A stretch of DNA of 64,000 nucleotides from Natronococcus sp. A-GB7 (GCF_029688865.1 NZ_JARUKV010000007.1:115124-179123), one strand, 5' to 3'. Shown: positions 1-9,630, counted from the first letter of the stretch. Notes: generated by a model not told the origin, from the letters alone. Made by a program: numbers and translations.

Positions 1-104
1 ATTAAATGTTGTTATAGATGAGCACGGGAGTCGGGAGACGAGGATCGCGACGTCGCGGCGGGCGAGTCGCCCGAACGAAAAGAGAGTCGGTCGAAACGGT
101 CCCG

Positions 105-1739
105 TCAGTCGTCGTCGCCCGGCTCCGCGGTCGTCGTCGGATCGTCCGATCGCCGCTCCGTCGAGCCGACGATCACCGTCTCCTCCTGGAGCAACACGCG
201 GCCGTTGGTGCCGCTCAGGTTCTTGATCAGCGACAGCATCGCGAGGAAACAGACGATCGCGAACGGCGCGCCGGTAATGACGACGGCCTGCTCGAGCGCG
301 CCGGCGCCACCCTCGCCGCCGAGGATCATCAGGATCGCGGCGGTCAGCCCGAGAACGACGCCCCAGAAGACCCGGTTGATCGTCGAGGGCGACTCCTTGC
401 CGCCCGTGGTCATCATCGAGACCGCGAGCGTCGAGGAGTCGGCCGACGTAATGAAGAACGTCGTCACGAGCACGAGGAACGCGACCATGAAGATCGCCCC
501 GAACGGCAGAGCGTCGAACAGGATGAAGCCGGACACCTCCGCGCCGACCTCGCCCGCGATGACTTCGCCGAAGTCAGCGCCGCCCGTATCCTGCAGGAAG
601 ACGGCGGTCCCGCCGACGAACGTGAACCAGGGAATGGTCGCGGCTGAGGTCGCGACGATCCCGGTGAAGGCGACCTCGCGGATGGTCCGCCCCTTCGAGA
701 TGCGGGCGATAAACAGCCCGGCGAAGGGAGACCACGAGAGCGCCCACGCCCAGTAGAAGACGGTCCAGCTCTCGACCCAGCCGGTGCCGCCGTCGCCGGC
801 ACCGGTGTACAGGCTCATCGACACGAAGTTGCTGATCATCCCGCCGATCGCCTGCGAGCCGAGTAACAGCAGGAACATCGAGGGCCCGAGGATGAACGTC
901 GCGAGCATGATTACGACGAACAGCCCCATGTTGAAGTTCGAGAGTCGGCGGATCCCCTTGTCGATCCCCAGCACCATCGAGATCGTAAACAGGATCGTCA
1001 TCGTGGTCACGACCAGCAGGATACCGGTGTCGCCGAAGCTCAGTCCCCACTGGTACTCGAGGCCGCTGACGAACTGGCTGCCGATGAACCCCAGCGAGGT
1101 CGCGACGCCGCCGATCGTCGCGAAGACGGCCAGGATGTCGACGACCTTGGCGACGGGACCGTCGAGGTTATCTTTCCCGATGATCGGCGTCAGCGCAGAC
1201 GAGGCCCGCAGCGGGACCTTGTCGTAGTTGTACGCGAAGTAGCCGATCGCGATCCCCATGATCGTAAACACCGCGAGCTGAGGGAGCGCCCAGTGGAACA
1301 GCGTCTGCTGGACCGCGAGCGGTATCGCCTCGGCCGTCCCCCCCTCGACGCCGAACAGCGGGTTCGGATCGTCGTAGTAGAACAGCCCCTCGGTCGGTCC
1401 CCAGAACACGACACCCGCGGCGAAGCCGGCCGAGTACAGCATCGCGAAAAACGAGAGGAAGCTGTACTCCGGATCCTCGTCGCCGAGTTTGAGCTTCCCC
1501 CAGGGGCCGACGATCAGGTACAACAGGAAGACGACGACCAGGAACACGATCACCAGCAGCGCCCAGCTCATGTAGCTGAGCATCTCCCCGTGAACCGTTT
1601 CGATTCCGCCGGCGACGAAGCTCCGGTCGACGAAGAACGCGACGATCACTCCGACGGTGAGCAACGCGCCGAACACGAAGACGACCGGATCGAGTTCGTC
1701 GAGGAACCGACCGACCATCCCTTCCTCGCTGTTACTCAC
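105..1739 (-). CDS. BCCT family osmolyte transporter
   Basis: This is a secondary transporter of the betaine/carnitine/choline (BCCT) family, 544 residues, predicted to take up quaternary-amine or related compatible solutes by Na+ or H+ symport in the cell membrane. About 12 hydrophobic segments are visible. The family signature is present around ALSWSPFAGLFIARISKG followed by RTIRE, and a Trp/aromatic-rich stretch (TLFHWALPQLAVF) matches the substrate-site helix. The start is a GTG at 1739, chosen because GGAGGTGA lies a few bases upstream. The substrate cannot be read from the sequence. Downstream of it the strand holds no further gene before the window edge. The neighbours (amidohydrolase, RidA, aminotransferase on the same strand, but 2 kb away) could be metabolically linked, which is inference only. 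Confidence 0.93.
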   Translation of the reverse strand: MSNSEEGMVGRFLDELDPVVFVFGALLTVGVIVAFFVDRSFVAGGIETVHGEMLSYMSWALLVIVFLVVVFLLYLIVGPWGKLKLGDEDPEYSFLSFFAMLYSAGFAAGVVFWGPTEGLFYYDDPNPLFGVEGGTAEAIPLAVQQTLFHWALPQLAVFTIMGIAIGYFAYNYDKVPLRASSALTPIIGKDNLDGPVAKVVDILAVFATIGGVATSLGFIGSQFVSGLEYQWGLSFGDTGILLVVTTMTILFTISMVLGIDKGIRRLSNFNMGLFVVIMLATFILGPSMFLLLLGSQAIGGMISNFVSMSLYTGAGDGGTGWVESWTVFYWAWALSWSPFAGLFIARISKGRTIREVAFTGIVATSAATIPWFTFVGGTAVFLQDTGGADFGEVIAGEVGAEVSGFILFDALPFGAIFMVAFLVLVTTFFITSADSSTLAVSMMTTGGKESPSTINRVFWGVVLGLTAAILMILGGEGGAGALEQAVVITGAPFAIVCFLAMLSLIKNLSGTNGRVLLQEETVIVGSTERRSDDPTTTAEPGDDD

Positions 1740-2126
1740 GAGATCTCACCTCCGGCTCTCGAGCCGAGTAGCCGGTTCGATCCACGTCGATCCTCCCACC
1801 CGCTCGCCGTGCGCTGCGATGGCATACCGAACCAATTGCCAGTATCTTGCATAAATATTTCCTTTTCGTACCCACCATACACAGATTGCGTTTATTGTAC
1901 GGATCCCGAACGAAGTCCCTCAACAGTATCTATAATCTAACACTCGTGCAGAGTATATAGATATATCTTCAGGTATTCACGACATAGCGTTCGGTGATCA
2001 AATCTGTCGGTCAGAGCCGTATCTGGCCGAACTAATCGGTGTCCGAATTACAAATCGTCGTACTCACGAACTGTATTCGATCTCGCCCCGGCGTCTCCGT
2101 CCGAGCCGCGATCGATACGGTACCGG
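1740..2126. promoter_or_regulatory. Upstream region of the BCCT gene
   Basis: This 387-base gap holds no credible coding frame and is AT-richer than its surroundings. On the minus strand a good TATA-like element (ATAAATATTT on the plus strand, 1851-1860) would place the BCCT transcript start near 1825-1830, giving a 5' leader of roughly 85-90 bases that ends in the GGAGGTGA ribosome binding site. A second AT-rich stretch lies near 1930-1975. No operator palindrome stood out. Confidence 0.45.
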
Positions 2127-2774
2127 TCAGTTCGTGAGCTCCTCGAGGTTGCGCTCGCGAGCCGTCGCGCTCTCGTCGGCGCGGTCGGCGAACTCGTCGA
2201 CGCGGTCCTTGATCTCCTCGCGGGTCGCCTCCGGGGAGAAGGAGTCGGACATCGTCAACAGTCGGACGAACGCTCGCAGCTCCTCGTCGGTGAGCTCGGC
2301 GAACTCCTCGTTCTCGAGCTTCTCGACGACCTCGTCGACGTCGATCTGGCCGACCGGCTCGACGCTGAACTCGACGTTGACCATCCGGTAGTTCGACCCT
2401 GCGAGGCGCTGTTCGGCCTTGCCGACGCCCTCCGAGAGCATGTCCTTGAACGGCGTGTGGTATCCCATCGTGCCGAGGTGGAGGAAGGCGAGCATGTCCG
2501 TGATCCCCTGAGTGTAGGCGTCCCGGTCCTCGTCGTCGGGGTCGAACACCGTCTCCCGGTCTCGCTCTTCGAGGTACTCGAAGAGAATGCTGAAATCGAG
2601 TACCGCGTTCCGGACCCGGCGACGGATCCGGTTTCGCTTCTGTTTCTTCGAGTGGTCGGTGTAGTCCGTCTTCCGACCGAGCAGAAAGTCGCGATCGGAC
2701 GGCGTGAGGATCCCGCGGGGTCGGTCCGAGTCGGCCGCGGTTCGAAGCGACTGCGGGACGTCATCCTGGCTCAT
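2127..2774 (-). CDS. Conserved haloarchaeal protein of unknown function
   Basis: I do not recognise a named family. The 215-residue product is soluble and highly charged: a basic patch near residues 42-55 (KKQKRNRIRRRVRN), a helical middle, and an acidic helical C-terminus ending in ARERNLEELTN. The section starting at about residue 57 (AVLDFSILFEYLEERDRETVF) looks helical and could be a dimer or DNA-associated domain. Codon use and acidity are typical of a haloarchaeal core gene, and the frame is uninterrupted. It is transcribed alone, with the next gene starting only 87 bases away on the same strand upstream. Confidence 0.8.
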   Translation of the reverse strand: MSQDDVPQSLRTAADSDRPRGILTPSDRDFLLGRKTDYTDHSKKQKRNRIRRRVRNAVLDFSILFEYLEERDRETVFDPDDEDRDAYTQGITDMLAFLHLGTMGYHTPFKDMLSEGVGKAEQRLAGSNYRMVNVEFSVEPVGQIDVDEVVEKLENEEFAELTDEELRAFVRLLTMSDSFSPEATREEIKDRVDEFADRADESATARERNLEELTN

Positions 2775-2861
2775 ACTGGCTACTGGTGGAGCGCGCGAAT
2801 TAACGTTTCTGATCGGGGCAACGTGACGACGATCGGACAGCTTCGGCAGGCCGCGAGCGCG

Positions 2862-4193
2862 TCAGACCGGTCGACGGGAGAGTTCGGCGATCGTCTCCGA
2901 GAGCACTCCCACGCCGATCTCGAGGCTCCGCTCGTCGATGTCGAACGTCGGCGTGTGGTGGTTGGTCGGATGATCGGTCCCGACGAGCATGTAGGAGGCG
3001 AGCCCGCCACCGTCCTGGACGCGGTTCATCAGGTAGGTGACGTCCTCGCTGACGCCGAACTCCGTCGAAGGGATCACTCGGTCGACCCCTTCGACCTCCC
3101 TGGCGACCGATCCGATCAGCTCGCGCAAGGCAGGGTGGCTGTCGGCCCGCGGGGACTCGCTGATGACCCGCGGCGTGACGTCGCAGTCGTGCATCTCCGC
3201 GGCCGCGTACAGTACCCGCTCGAGTTCGGTCCGCATGTACTCCATCAGTCCCGTCGTCTCGCCGCGGACCTCCGCGTCGATCGTGATCTCCTCGGCGATG
3301 ACGTTGCTCGCGGTTCCCCCCTCGATCCGACCGACGTTGACGCGGGTCTGGCCGTCGCTATGGCGCGGGATCGCGTAGGCGTTCTGGATCGCGGTCGCCG
3401 CGGCCTGCATCGCGTTGCCGCCCTCGTTGGGCGCCTTCCCCGCGTGGGCGCTCGCCCCCTCGAACGTCGCCGTCAGGTGGGCCATCGCCAGCGGCTTCTC
3501 GACGCCGGCGACGATCTCGCCCGTCGGGTGGTCGAGCCCGACGTGGAGCGCCAGCAGGTAGTCGACGTCCTCGAGGTAGCCGCCCTCGGCCATCGCCTTC
3601 CCGCCGCCCGAAATCTCCTCGGCGGGCTGGAAGAAGACCTTCAGCGTCCCCTCGAACCCGCCGTCGGAACGGGGTTCCGACGAGGATCGCGACCCATCGA
3701 GTCGATCACCGCTCCCCGCGATCGCCTCGATCGTTCCCAGCGCCATCGCGATGTGGGCGTCGTGACCGCAGGCGTGCATGTACCCCTCGTGTTCCGAGCG
3801 AAACCCCTCCGCGGCGGGCCGGTGTTCGGCCAGATCGGACTCGGTCATCGAGATCCCGTCCATGTCGACCCGGAGCCCGATCGTCGGGCCCGACCCCTGC
3901 TCGAGGACGCCGACAACGCCGGTGTGGCCGTCCGCCGTCCGCTCGAGGAGGTCCTCTCGAACCCCCGCCTCGCGGGCGCGCTCCAGCCAGGGCTCGAGTT
4001 CGCTGGAGTCGGGGACCGCCATGCGCTGGTCGGTCGAGAGCGCCTCGCGACCGACGGCGATCTCGTCGACGCCGATCCGCTCGAGCTCCTCGACGATTCG
4101 GGCCGTCGTCCGAAACTCGCGCCACCCCGGCTCCGGACATCGGTGGAACTCCCGTCTGAGCTCCGACAGCCTGCTTCGAACGTCGTGCACCAT
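2862..4193 (-). CDS. M20 family amidohydrolase (AbgA/B-like)
   Basis: This is a zinc-dependent M20D-type amidohydrolase, 443 residues, expected to cleave an N-acyl or N-aroyl amino acid. The metal-binding motifs are visible: HACGHDAHIAMALG, the paired glutamates in FQPAEEISGGGKAM, LHVGLDHPTGEI, and a C-terminal THHTPTF-like stretch (DHPTNHHTPTFDIDE). An insertion of about 45 residues after the first strand resembles p-aminobenzoyl-glutamate hydrolase subunits. I start at 4193 rather than the longer frame at 4235, because a TATA-like TTAAGT lies about 30 bases before 4193 and inside the longer version. It follows the RidA gene on the same strand after 96 bases and seems to have its own promoter. 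The exact substrate is unknown; an acylated diamino acid is one possibility. Confidence 0.88.
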   Translation of the reverse strand: MVHDVRSRLSELRREFHRCPEPGWREFRTTARIVEELERIGVDEIAVGREALSTDQRMAVPDSSELEPWLERAREAGVREDLLERTADGHTGVVGVLEQGSGPTIGLRVDMDGISMTESDLAEHRPAAEGFRSEHEGYMHACGHDAHIAMALGTIEAIAGSGDRLDGSRSSSEPRSDGGFEGTLKVFFQPAEEISGGGKAMAEGGYLEDVDYLLALHVGLDHPTGEIVAGVEKPLAMAHLTATFEGASAHAGKAPNEGGNAMQAAATAIQNAYAIPRHSDGQTRVNVGRIEGGTASNVIAEEITIDAEVRGETTGLMEYMRTELERVLYAAAEMHDCDVTPRVISESPRADSHPALRELIGSVAREVEGVDRVIPSTEFGVSEDVTYLMNRVQDGGGLASYMLVGTDHPTNHHTPTFDIDERSLEIGVGVLSETIAELSRRPV

Positions 4194-4289
4194 CTTTCGT
4201 GGCGGTAAGAAGCCGGTACACTTAACGATAGTCAATACCGGGATTCGGTTCGAATCTACTCGGCTCGAAAACGGAGACCGTACCCGATC

Positions 4290-4685
4290 CTACTGCGAGC
4301 CGAGGTAGGCGGTCGCGTCCATCTCGACCCGGACGTCCTCGGGCAACCTCGAGACCTCGACGCAGACCCTGGCGGGCGGTTCCTCACCGAATTTCTCGCC
4401 GTAGGCCTCGTTGACCCGCTCGTAGTCCTCGAGATCGGTGAGGTAGACGGTGACCTTCACGACGTCCGCGAGACCGTCGCCGCCGGCCTCGCTGACGACC
4501 GCGGCGATGTTCTCGAGCACGCGGTCCGTCTGGGCTTCGATGTCGCCGTCGACGGCCTCCCCGGTGTCGGGGTCGACGGGACCGTAGCCCGAGACGTGGA
4601 GGGTGTCCCCGGCGCGGACGCCCTGGGAGTAGGGGTTGTCGTTGCTCGGTGCACCGTCGGTGCTGATGGGTTCGGTGTCGGACAT
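4290..4685 (-). CDS. ridA: RidA family enamine/imine deaminase
   Basis: A 131-residue YjgF/YER057c/RidA protein, which hydrolyses reactive enamine/imine intermediates released by PLP enzymes to ketoacids and ammonia. The family pattern is seen in NPYSQGVRAGDTLHVSGYGP near the N-terminus, and in PPARVCVEVSRLPEDVRVEM near the C-terminus, where the arginine of the active site sits. It lies 11 bases downstream of a class III aminotransferase on the same strand, so the pair is almost surely one transcript, and RidA would clear by-products of that enzyme. Length is normal. Confidence 0.92.
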   Translation of the reverse strand: MSDTEPISTDGAPSNDNPYSQGVRAGDTLHVSGYGPVDPDTGEAVDGDIEAQTDRVLENIAAVVSEAGGDGLADVVKVTVYLTDLEDYERVNEAYGEKFGEEPPARVCVEVSRLPEDVRVEMDATAYLGSQ

Positions 4686-4696
4686 CGTTCGAGTCC

Positions 4697-6079
4697 TCAG
4701 GCCGTCTGTTTGGTCTCGGCCGTCGCGTGCTCGATCGCGTCGGCGACGACGTCCATCGCCGTCTCCGCGAGCTCCTCGGTGAGCACGAGCGGCGGCAGCA
4801 GCCGGAGGACGTTGCCGTGCCGACCGGCCGTCCAGACGAGGACGCCGTGTTCGAAGCAGTACTGCTGGATCTCGTCGACGAGGTCGTCGGCCGGCGCGCC
4901 GTCGCCGTCGACGAACTCGGCGCCGATGAACAGCCCCTGCCCGCGGACGTCGCCGAGGTGATCGTTCCCGGCGGCGACTTCGCGGAGCCGATCGCGGATG
5001 TGCTCGCCCAGCTCACGGGCGTGAGCCAGCAGGTCGTGGTCCTGAATGTACTCGATGGCACGGCTGCCGGCCCGCATCGCGACGACGTGGCCCCGGTAGG
5101 TGCCGGCGTGGTCGCCCGAGCCCCACGTGTCGAGATCCTCGTGGTACATCGTCGCCGACAGCGGGAAGCCCACGCCGCCCAGTGCCTTCGCCGAGGTCAT
5201 CACGTCGGGCGTGACGTCGGCCCAGTCGTTGGCCCACCACTCGCCGGTGCGGCCGAACCCGCTCTGGATCTCGTCGAACATGAGCGTGACGTCGTTGTCG
5301 TCGGCGAGGTCGCGCAGCCCCTGCAGGAACCCCTCCGGGGGCGTGACGACGCCGCCCTCGCCCTGGATCGGCTCGACGAAGATGCCCGCAGGGTTCGCGA
5401 GTCCGCCGTAGGGATCCTCGAGGATCGCCTGAACCTCCTCGAGTGCGTGATCGACGGCCTCCTGTGGTGCCTTCCCCTGCTCGAACGGGTTGGGGTAGGG
5501 GGCGTGGACGACGTCGGACAGCAGCGGCGAGTAGTGTTCCTTGAACCCCTTGTTGCCGGTGAGGCTCATCGCGCCGGGCGTCGCGCCGTGGTAGGCCCCG
5601 CGGAACGCGATCAGGCCGTCACCGCCGGTGTTGTACTTTGCGAGCTTGATCGAGGCTTCGACGGCGTCGCTCCCGGTCGGACCGCCGAAGACGACCTTCT
5701 GGTTGCCCTGCAGTCCCGAGGGGGCGATCTCGTCGAGCTTCTCGATCAGCTCGAGCCGGGCCTCGGTCGGGAAGTCGACCGTGTGGACCAGCTTGTCGGC
5801 CTGCTCGTGGACGGCCTCGAGCACGTACGGGTTCGCGTGGCCGACGTTGAGCACGCCGATGCCCGCGAACATGTCGATGTAGGTGTTGCCGTCGACGTCG
5901 CGAACGGTCGCGCCCGAGCCCTCCTCGAACGCGACCGGGATGTCCTCGGGGTAGGCGACCGCGCTGCTGTCGATCTCGCGTTGCTTCTCGAGTAGTTCCC
6001 GCGAGCGCTGGCCGGGGACGCTGTCGACGTTCGGTGCTTCGTCGTAGTGGAGTTCGTCGATCGGTGGACTGCTCGTCAT
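4697..6079 (-). CDS. Class III aminotransferase (omega-amino-acid type)
   Basis: A 460-residue PLP-dependent class III aminotransferase of the GABA/ornithine/diaminobutyrate type. Motifs seen include [20 protein letters not shown] (aspartate contacting the pyridine nitrogen) and the Schiff-base lysine in [13 protein letters not shown]. It is the first gene of a two-gene unit with ridA. The gap before it (6080-6298) carries AT-rich promoter sequence just upstream of the start. The nearby amidohydrolase and BCCT carrier make an osmolyte or acyl-diamino acid breakdown role attractive, but 4-aminobutyrate or ornithine are equally possible substrates. No aldehyde dehydrogenase partner is present in the window. 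Confidence 0.92.
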   Translation of the reverse strand: MTSSPPIDELHYDEAPNVDSVPGQRSRELLEKQREIDSSAVAYPEDIPVAFEEGSGATVRDVDGNTYIDMFAGIGVLNVGHANPYVLEAVHEQADKLVHTVDFPTEARLELIEKLDEIAPSGLQGNQKVVFGGPTGSDAVEASIKLAKYNTGGDGLIAFRGAYHGATPGAMSLTGNKGFKEHYSPLLSDVVHAPYPNPFEQGKAPQEAVDHALEEVQAILEDPYGGLANPAGIFVEPIQGEGGVVTPPEGFLQGLRDLADDNDVTLMFDEIQSGFGRTGEWWANDWADVTPDVMTSAKALGGVGFPLSATMYHEDLDTWGSGDHAGTYRGHVVAMRAGSRAIEYIQDHDLLAHARELGEHIRDRLREVAAGNDHLGDVRGQGLFIGAEFVDGDGAPADDLVDEIQQYCFEHGVLVWTAGRHGNVLRLLPPLVLTEELAETAMDVVADAIEHATAETKQTA

Positions 6080-6298
6080 ACGTAGGGCCAGGAGGAACAG
6101 TGATAAATAATTTGTCCACAGTAACTATAGAGGACGTACACAGAAATCGGTTCGATAACCGTCGGTCGGGCTGCGCGAACGCTCACCTCGGTAGTCACTC
6201 ACTACCGATGAGAAGCGGCGACATAAGCGGGCCGAAAGACGCCGGCGAACCGCTGTGGGAACGGGGCGACGAGAACGGCACCCCACCGACTCGAGGGG

Positions 6299-6844
6299 CT
6301 ACCAGGGCTCGTCCTTCAGTCCGAGCTGGTAGGCGATCATGTTCGTCGTCACGTGCAGGATCGGGGTGAGCACGACGACGACGGCGATCACGCCCCACGT
6401 GAACACCTCAAAGAACCACTCGGTCGCGAGCAGCGCCGTCAGGGGAAGCGAGACGACGACGAAGTCGAGCTGGTCCAGTCCGGGGAACATCGCGCCGCGC
6501 TGGCGTCCGGTTCGGCGCTTGAGGAACGAAGCCGTAATGTCGCCGAGCATCGCCCCCGCCGCGAGGCCGACCGCCGCAAGCGGCGTAAACGCCGGGACGT
6601 CGAACCCGGTCGCCGCGCTCACGTCGTCGGCGACGAGGGTCAGCGCGCCCGCGAGGAGCACTCCCGCGAGGATCCCCGCGGCGGTTCCCCGCCAGGTCTT
6701 CCCGTCGCCGAGCACGCGCTTGTCGTCCCACGTCCGTCCGCCGTCGATCGGCCGACCGCCCCCGGCCAGCACCGCGGCGTTGTTGGGAACGTAGGCGGGC
6801 AACATCGCCCAGAAGGCGACGACGATCGTCTCGAGTACTGCCAT
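6299..6844 (-). CDS. carS: CDP-archaeol synthase CarS
   Basis: This membrane enzyme transfers CTP to 2,3-di-O-geranylgeranyl-glyceryl phosphate, the step that activates the archaeal lipid core before the polar head group is added. The 181-residue product has about five hydrophobic helices and the family motifs NNAAVLAGGGRPIDGGRTW, DGKTWRGT and a loop with SFLKRRTGRQRGAMFPGLDQ, typical of PF01864. The start at 6844 gives MAVLETIVVAF; the longer frame to 6925 has a polar, unconserved-looking extension and runs into the promoter of the divergent proline dehydrogenase gene. The gene pairs functionally with the GGGP synthase at 48760, though they are far apart. Confidence 0.93.
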   Translation of the reverse strand: MAVLETIVVAFWAMLPAYVPNNAAVLAGGGRPIDGGRTWDDKRVLGDGKTWRGTAAGILAGVLLAGALTLVADDVSAATGFDVPAFTPLAAVGLAAGAMLGDITASFLKRRTGRQRGAMFPGLDQLDFVVVSLPLTALLATEWFFEVFTWGVIAVVVVLTPILHVTTNMIAYQLGLKDEPW

Positions 6845-6950
6845 GTTCGGCGGGACGAACCCGCAGGTCTTAATCGGGGGTGGTTCGTCCTCGACCCGTC
6901 GCACCGCCGATAACATCAGCTCCATATAAGCTCGGCGACGTAACTACCGT

Positions 6951-7787
6951 ATGATGCTGCCAGTTGCGAATCGGTTCGTCGCCGGAGAGGGACCAGCCGA
7001 GGCCCTCGAGCACGTTCGTCAGCTGAACGAACGGAACGTGAAGGCGATCGTGAACCTGCTGGGGGAGCACTACGACGACCGCGAGGCCGCCGACGCCGAC
7101 GCCCGGGAGTACCGGGAGCTCGTCGAGGACATCGCGCGGTCCGATCTCGAGGCGACGGTGTCGGTCAAACCCTCCCAGATCGGGCTCGATCTGGGCGAGG
7201 ACGTCTTCCGGGAGAACCTCGAGGGGATCGTCGAGACCGCGGCCGAGCGTGGCGTGTTCGTCTGGATCGACATGGAAGATCACACGACGACGGACGCGAC
7301 CCTCGACGCCTACGAGGAGCTGGCTCGAGAGTACGGGGGAGGAGTGGGCGTCTGCGTCCAGGCGAACCTCAAGCGGACCCGGAGTGACGTCGAACGGCTC
7401 GCGGACGTCCCCGGAAAGGTTCGGTTCGTCAAGGGTGCCTACGACGAGCCGGTCGAGATCGCCTACAAGGGCAAAGACGCCGTCAACCGGGAGTACGAGG
7501 CCCTGCTCGAGTACGCCTTCGAACAGTTCGAGGACGGGATCGCGATCGGCAGCCACGACCCGGCGATGATCGACCGCGCGATCGAACTTCACGAACAGCA
7601 CGGTACCGACTTCGAGATCCAGATGCTGATGGGCGTGCGCAACGACGCCCAGTTCGAGCTCGCCGAGGAATACGAGGTCTACCAGTACGTCCCCTACGGC
7701 GATCGCTGGATGTCGTACTTCTACCGCCGCGCGATGGAACGCAAGGAGAACCTCTGGTTCGCGGTTCGAGCCGTCCTCGGCCGCTAA
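6951..7787 (+). CDS. Proline dehydrogenase
   Basis: A 278-residue FAD-linked proline dehydrogenase, oxidising proline to pyrroline-5-carboxylate. It is the short single-domain form. The C-terminal signature helix is clear (YFYRRAMERKEN, the two arginines that bind the proline carboxylate), and the barrel shows VSVKPSQIGLDL, FVWIDMED, VCVQANLKRT and RFVKGAYDEP, all typical. Two ATGs are adjacent at 6951 and 6954. It is divergent from carS with a short shared control region. No P5C dehydrogenase gene is in this window. Confidence 0.93.
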   Translation: MMLPVANRFVAGEGPAEALEHVRQLNERNVKAIVNLLGEHYDDREAADADAREYRELVEDIARSDLEATVSVKPSQIGLDLGEDVFRENLEGIVETAAERGVFVWIDMEDHTTTDATLDAYEELAREYGGGVGVCVQANLKRTRSDVERLADVPGKVRFVKGAYDEPVEIAYKGKDAVNREYEALLEYAFEQFEDGIAIGSHDPAMIDRAIELHEQHGTDFEIQMLMGVRNDAQFELAEEYEVYQYVPYGDRWMSYFYRRAMERKENLWFAVRAVLGR

Positions 7788-7826
7788 AGGAAAGGGCTCA
7801 TTAGCCCCTAGTGTGAGGTGGCGTAC

Positions 7827-8549
7827 ATGGCTTCGTGGAAGCGGGATTTCGCAAGCGGGCTGATCGTCCTCGGCCCGATTCTCGTGACCCTCTACGTTAT
7901 CTACTGGCTCTACGGCCTCATCGCGGGGCTGACTCCGGGGCTCATCCTCGACGAGGCCGCGCTCCGACCGCTGATCCCCGGGGACGGCGGTCAGGCCCAG
8001 CAGACCCGCGAGGAAGTCGCCCAGTTCCTCCGGGTGATCGTCGCCCTGACCGTCCTCGTGATCCTGACGTTCTCGGTCGGCTACCTCATGCGGACGACTG
8101 TCGGCGGGCTGGTCGAGCGACTGGTCGACAACGTCGCCAACCGGGTCCCCGTGATCCGGGTCGTCTACAACGCCTCGAAGATGGCCGCCGAGACCGCCTT
8201 CGGCGAGCAGGACTCCCTGCAGAAACCCGTCAAACTCGAGACCTGGGAAGGGCTTCGGATGACCGCGTTCAAAACCGGCAAGGTGACCGAGGACGGCCGA
8301 GAGGTGCTGTTCCTGCCGACGTCGCCGAACATCACCACCGGGTTCGTCATCGAGGTCGAGTCGAGTCGGATCACCGAACTCGACGAGGACGTCGAGGACG
8401 CCCTGACCCGCGTGCTGAGCGCCGGCTTCGGCGACTCGAAGCGCAACCGAGACATGGGCGCCGGCGTCTCGATCGACGTCGTCGACGAGGCGACGACCGA
8501 CGGCGGCGAGAGCGAACCCGACTCCGATCGGAGACGGCTCGAGGACTGA
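7827..8549 (+). CDS. DUF502 family membrane protein
   Basis: A 240-residue protein of the DUF502 family, function unknown. Two or three hydrophobic helices occur in the first 100 residues (FASGLIVLGPILVTLYVIYW; FLRVIVALTVLVILTFSVGY), followed by the conserved NRVPVIRVVYNASKM motif and a soluble beta-rich domain with LFLPTSPNITTGFV. The C-terminus is acidic and likely disordered. ATG at 7827 is preferred over the GTG at 7818, because GAGGTG just before it serves as ribosome binding site. It lies 40 bases after proline dehydrogenase, possibly in one transcript. Confidence 0.85.
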   Translation: MASWKRDFASGLIVLGPILVTLYVIYWLYGLIAGLTPGLILDEAALRPLIPGDGGQAQQTREEVAQFLRVIVALTVLVILTFSVGYLMRTTVGGLVERLVDNVANRVPVIRVVYNASKMAAETAFGEQDSLQKPVKLETWEGLRMTAFKTGKVTEDGREVLFLPTSPNITTGFVIEVESSRITELDEDVEDALTRVLSAGFGDSKRNRDMGAGVSIDVVDEATTDGGESEPDSDRRRLED

Positions 8550-8640
8550 CTCCGAGCGGTAGCCGAGATCCCCCGGCGCTCGCCGCACTTTCGACGGGGG
8601 AACCAGAACCTTTTGCATCGACGGTCCGCTCCGATCGACC

Positions 8641-9081
8641 ATGCAACGACGTGCAGTTCTCGCCGGCGTCTCGAGTCTCGCCGTGCTCGCCGGCTGTCTC
8701 TCCGACGACGACGAGATCGACGACCGGGGCGAGATCGAGATCCTGATCGACGACGAACCGGTGAACCTCTCCGAGGATCGGTACCAGGCCGAACACGCGT
8801 CGAACCATTCGATCGACTTCCACCTCCACGAGGGCAGCGACCAGTGGTACATGGAGGGCGAGGAGCGGGTCACGTTCGCCGAAGGGATCGATCTCCTGCC
8901 GTACTTCTCGTTCGAAACGGACGACGGTAACCACGTCCTCGAGCACGACGGCGACACCTACGACGAGGCCGACGCCGACACCGAGATGACGTTCCTGATC
9001 GACGGCGAGTCCGTCGACCCGACGGAACACACGCTCGAGGACGGCGACGAGATGGTCCTCGAGGTGTCGACCAGCGGATGA
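8641..9081 (+). CDS. Small secreted lipoprotein, unknown function
   Basis: A 146-residue acidic protein with a lipoprotein signal: MQRRAVLAGVSSLAVLAGC, with twin arginines near the start and the lipobox LAGC, so export by the Tat route and lipid anchoring at cysteine 19 are likely, as is common in haloarchaea. The mature part is about a third Asp/Glu and appears to be beta-rich (IEILIDDEPVNLSEDRYQ; EMVLEVSTSG). I do not recognise a specific family. The frame is intact, and the gene stands alone between a membrane protein and an acyltransferase. Confidence 0.8.
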   Translation: MQRRAVLAGVSSLAVLAGCLSDDDEIDDRGEIEILIDDEPVNLSEDRYQAEHASNHSIDFHLHEGSDQWYMEGEERVTFAEGIDLLPYFSFETDDGNHVLEHDGDTYDEADADTEMTFLIDGESVDPTEHTLEDGDEMVLEVSTSG

Positions 9082-9150
9082 GAGCCGAGCCGACGGTCGA
9101 GCCAAGAGGCGTCCGCCCGGGTTGATAACGGCTCGAGTTCGAGTACGGGT

Positions 9151-9630
9151 ATGCCAGCTGTCGACGACGCCGCGAGGGTAGTCGACTCCGACGTCGGCCG
9201 AGCCGAGATCCGGGAGTTCGCGACGATCCACGACGCCGAGATCGGCGACGGCTGTCGGCTCTACGAGCGGGTTTCGGTCAAGAAATCCCGTCTCGAGGGA
9301 GACGTCGACGTCAACGCGGGGACGTACGTCGAGAACGCCGAGATCGGACCCGGCGTACAGATCGGCCCGAACTGCAGCGTCGTCGGCGTCACCCACGAGC
9401 TACGCGAGGACGGGATGGTGTTTCGAAACGACGTCTTCGAGCGGGTCGTACTCGGTGCGGGCGCGTTCCTCGGCGCCGGCAGCGTCGTCGGTCCGGGACT
9501 CGAGATCGGCGAGGGAACGGTGGTGGCCGCAGGCGCGACTGTCACCGACGACGTCGGTCCCGGGAGGATCGTGCTCGGATCGCCGCCGACACAGCAGGTC
9601 GTTCCGCTGGACGAGTGGCTGGATCAGTGA
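9151..9630 (+). CDS. Left-handed beta-helix (hexapeptide) acyltransferase-like protein
   Basis: A 159-residue protein built of hexapeptide repeats, the left-handed beta-helix of LpxA/carbonic-anhydrase-like acyltransferases. Repeats are visible as IGDGCRLYERVSVKKS, IGPGVQIGPNCSVVG, LGAGAFLGAGSVVG and IGEGTVVAAGATVTDDVGPG, ending in RIVLGSPPTQQV, which is the usual cap of sugar-modifying acetyltransferases. A transferase of acetyl or other acyl groups to a sugar or amino sugar is likely; gamma-carbonic anhydrase is less likely because the metal-histidine pattern is not clear. It is monocistronic. Confidence 0.85.
   Translation: MPAVDDAARVVDSDVGRAEIREFATIHDAEIGDGCRLYERVSVKKSRLEGDVDVNAGTYVENAEIGPGVQIGPNCSVVGVTHELREDGMVFRNDVFERVVLGAGAFLGAGSVVGPGLEIGEGTVVAAGATVTDDVGPGRIVLGSPPTQQVVPLDEWLDQ

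Noticed and set aside
6870..8957. Open frame of 695 codons on the minus strand
   Set aside because: Covers proline dehydrogenase and the DUF502 gene on the opposite strand; no protein-like motif.
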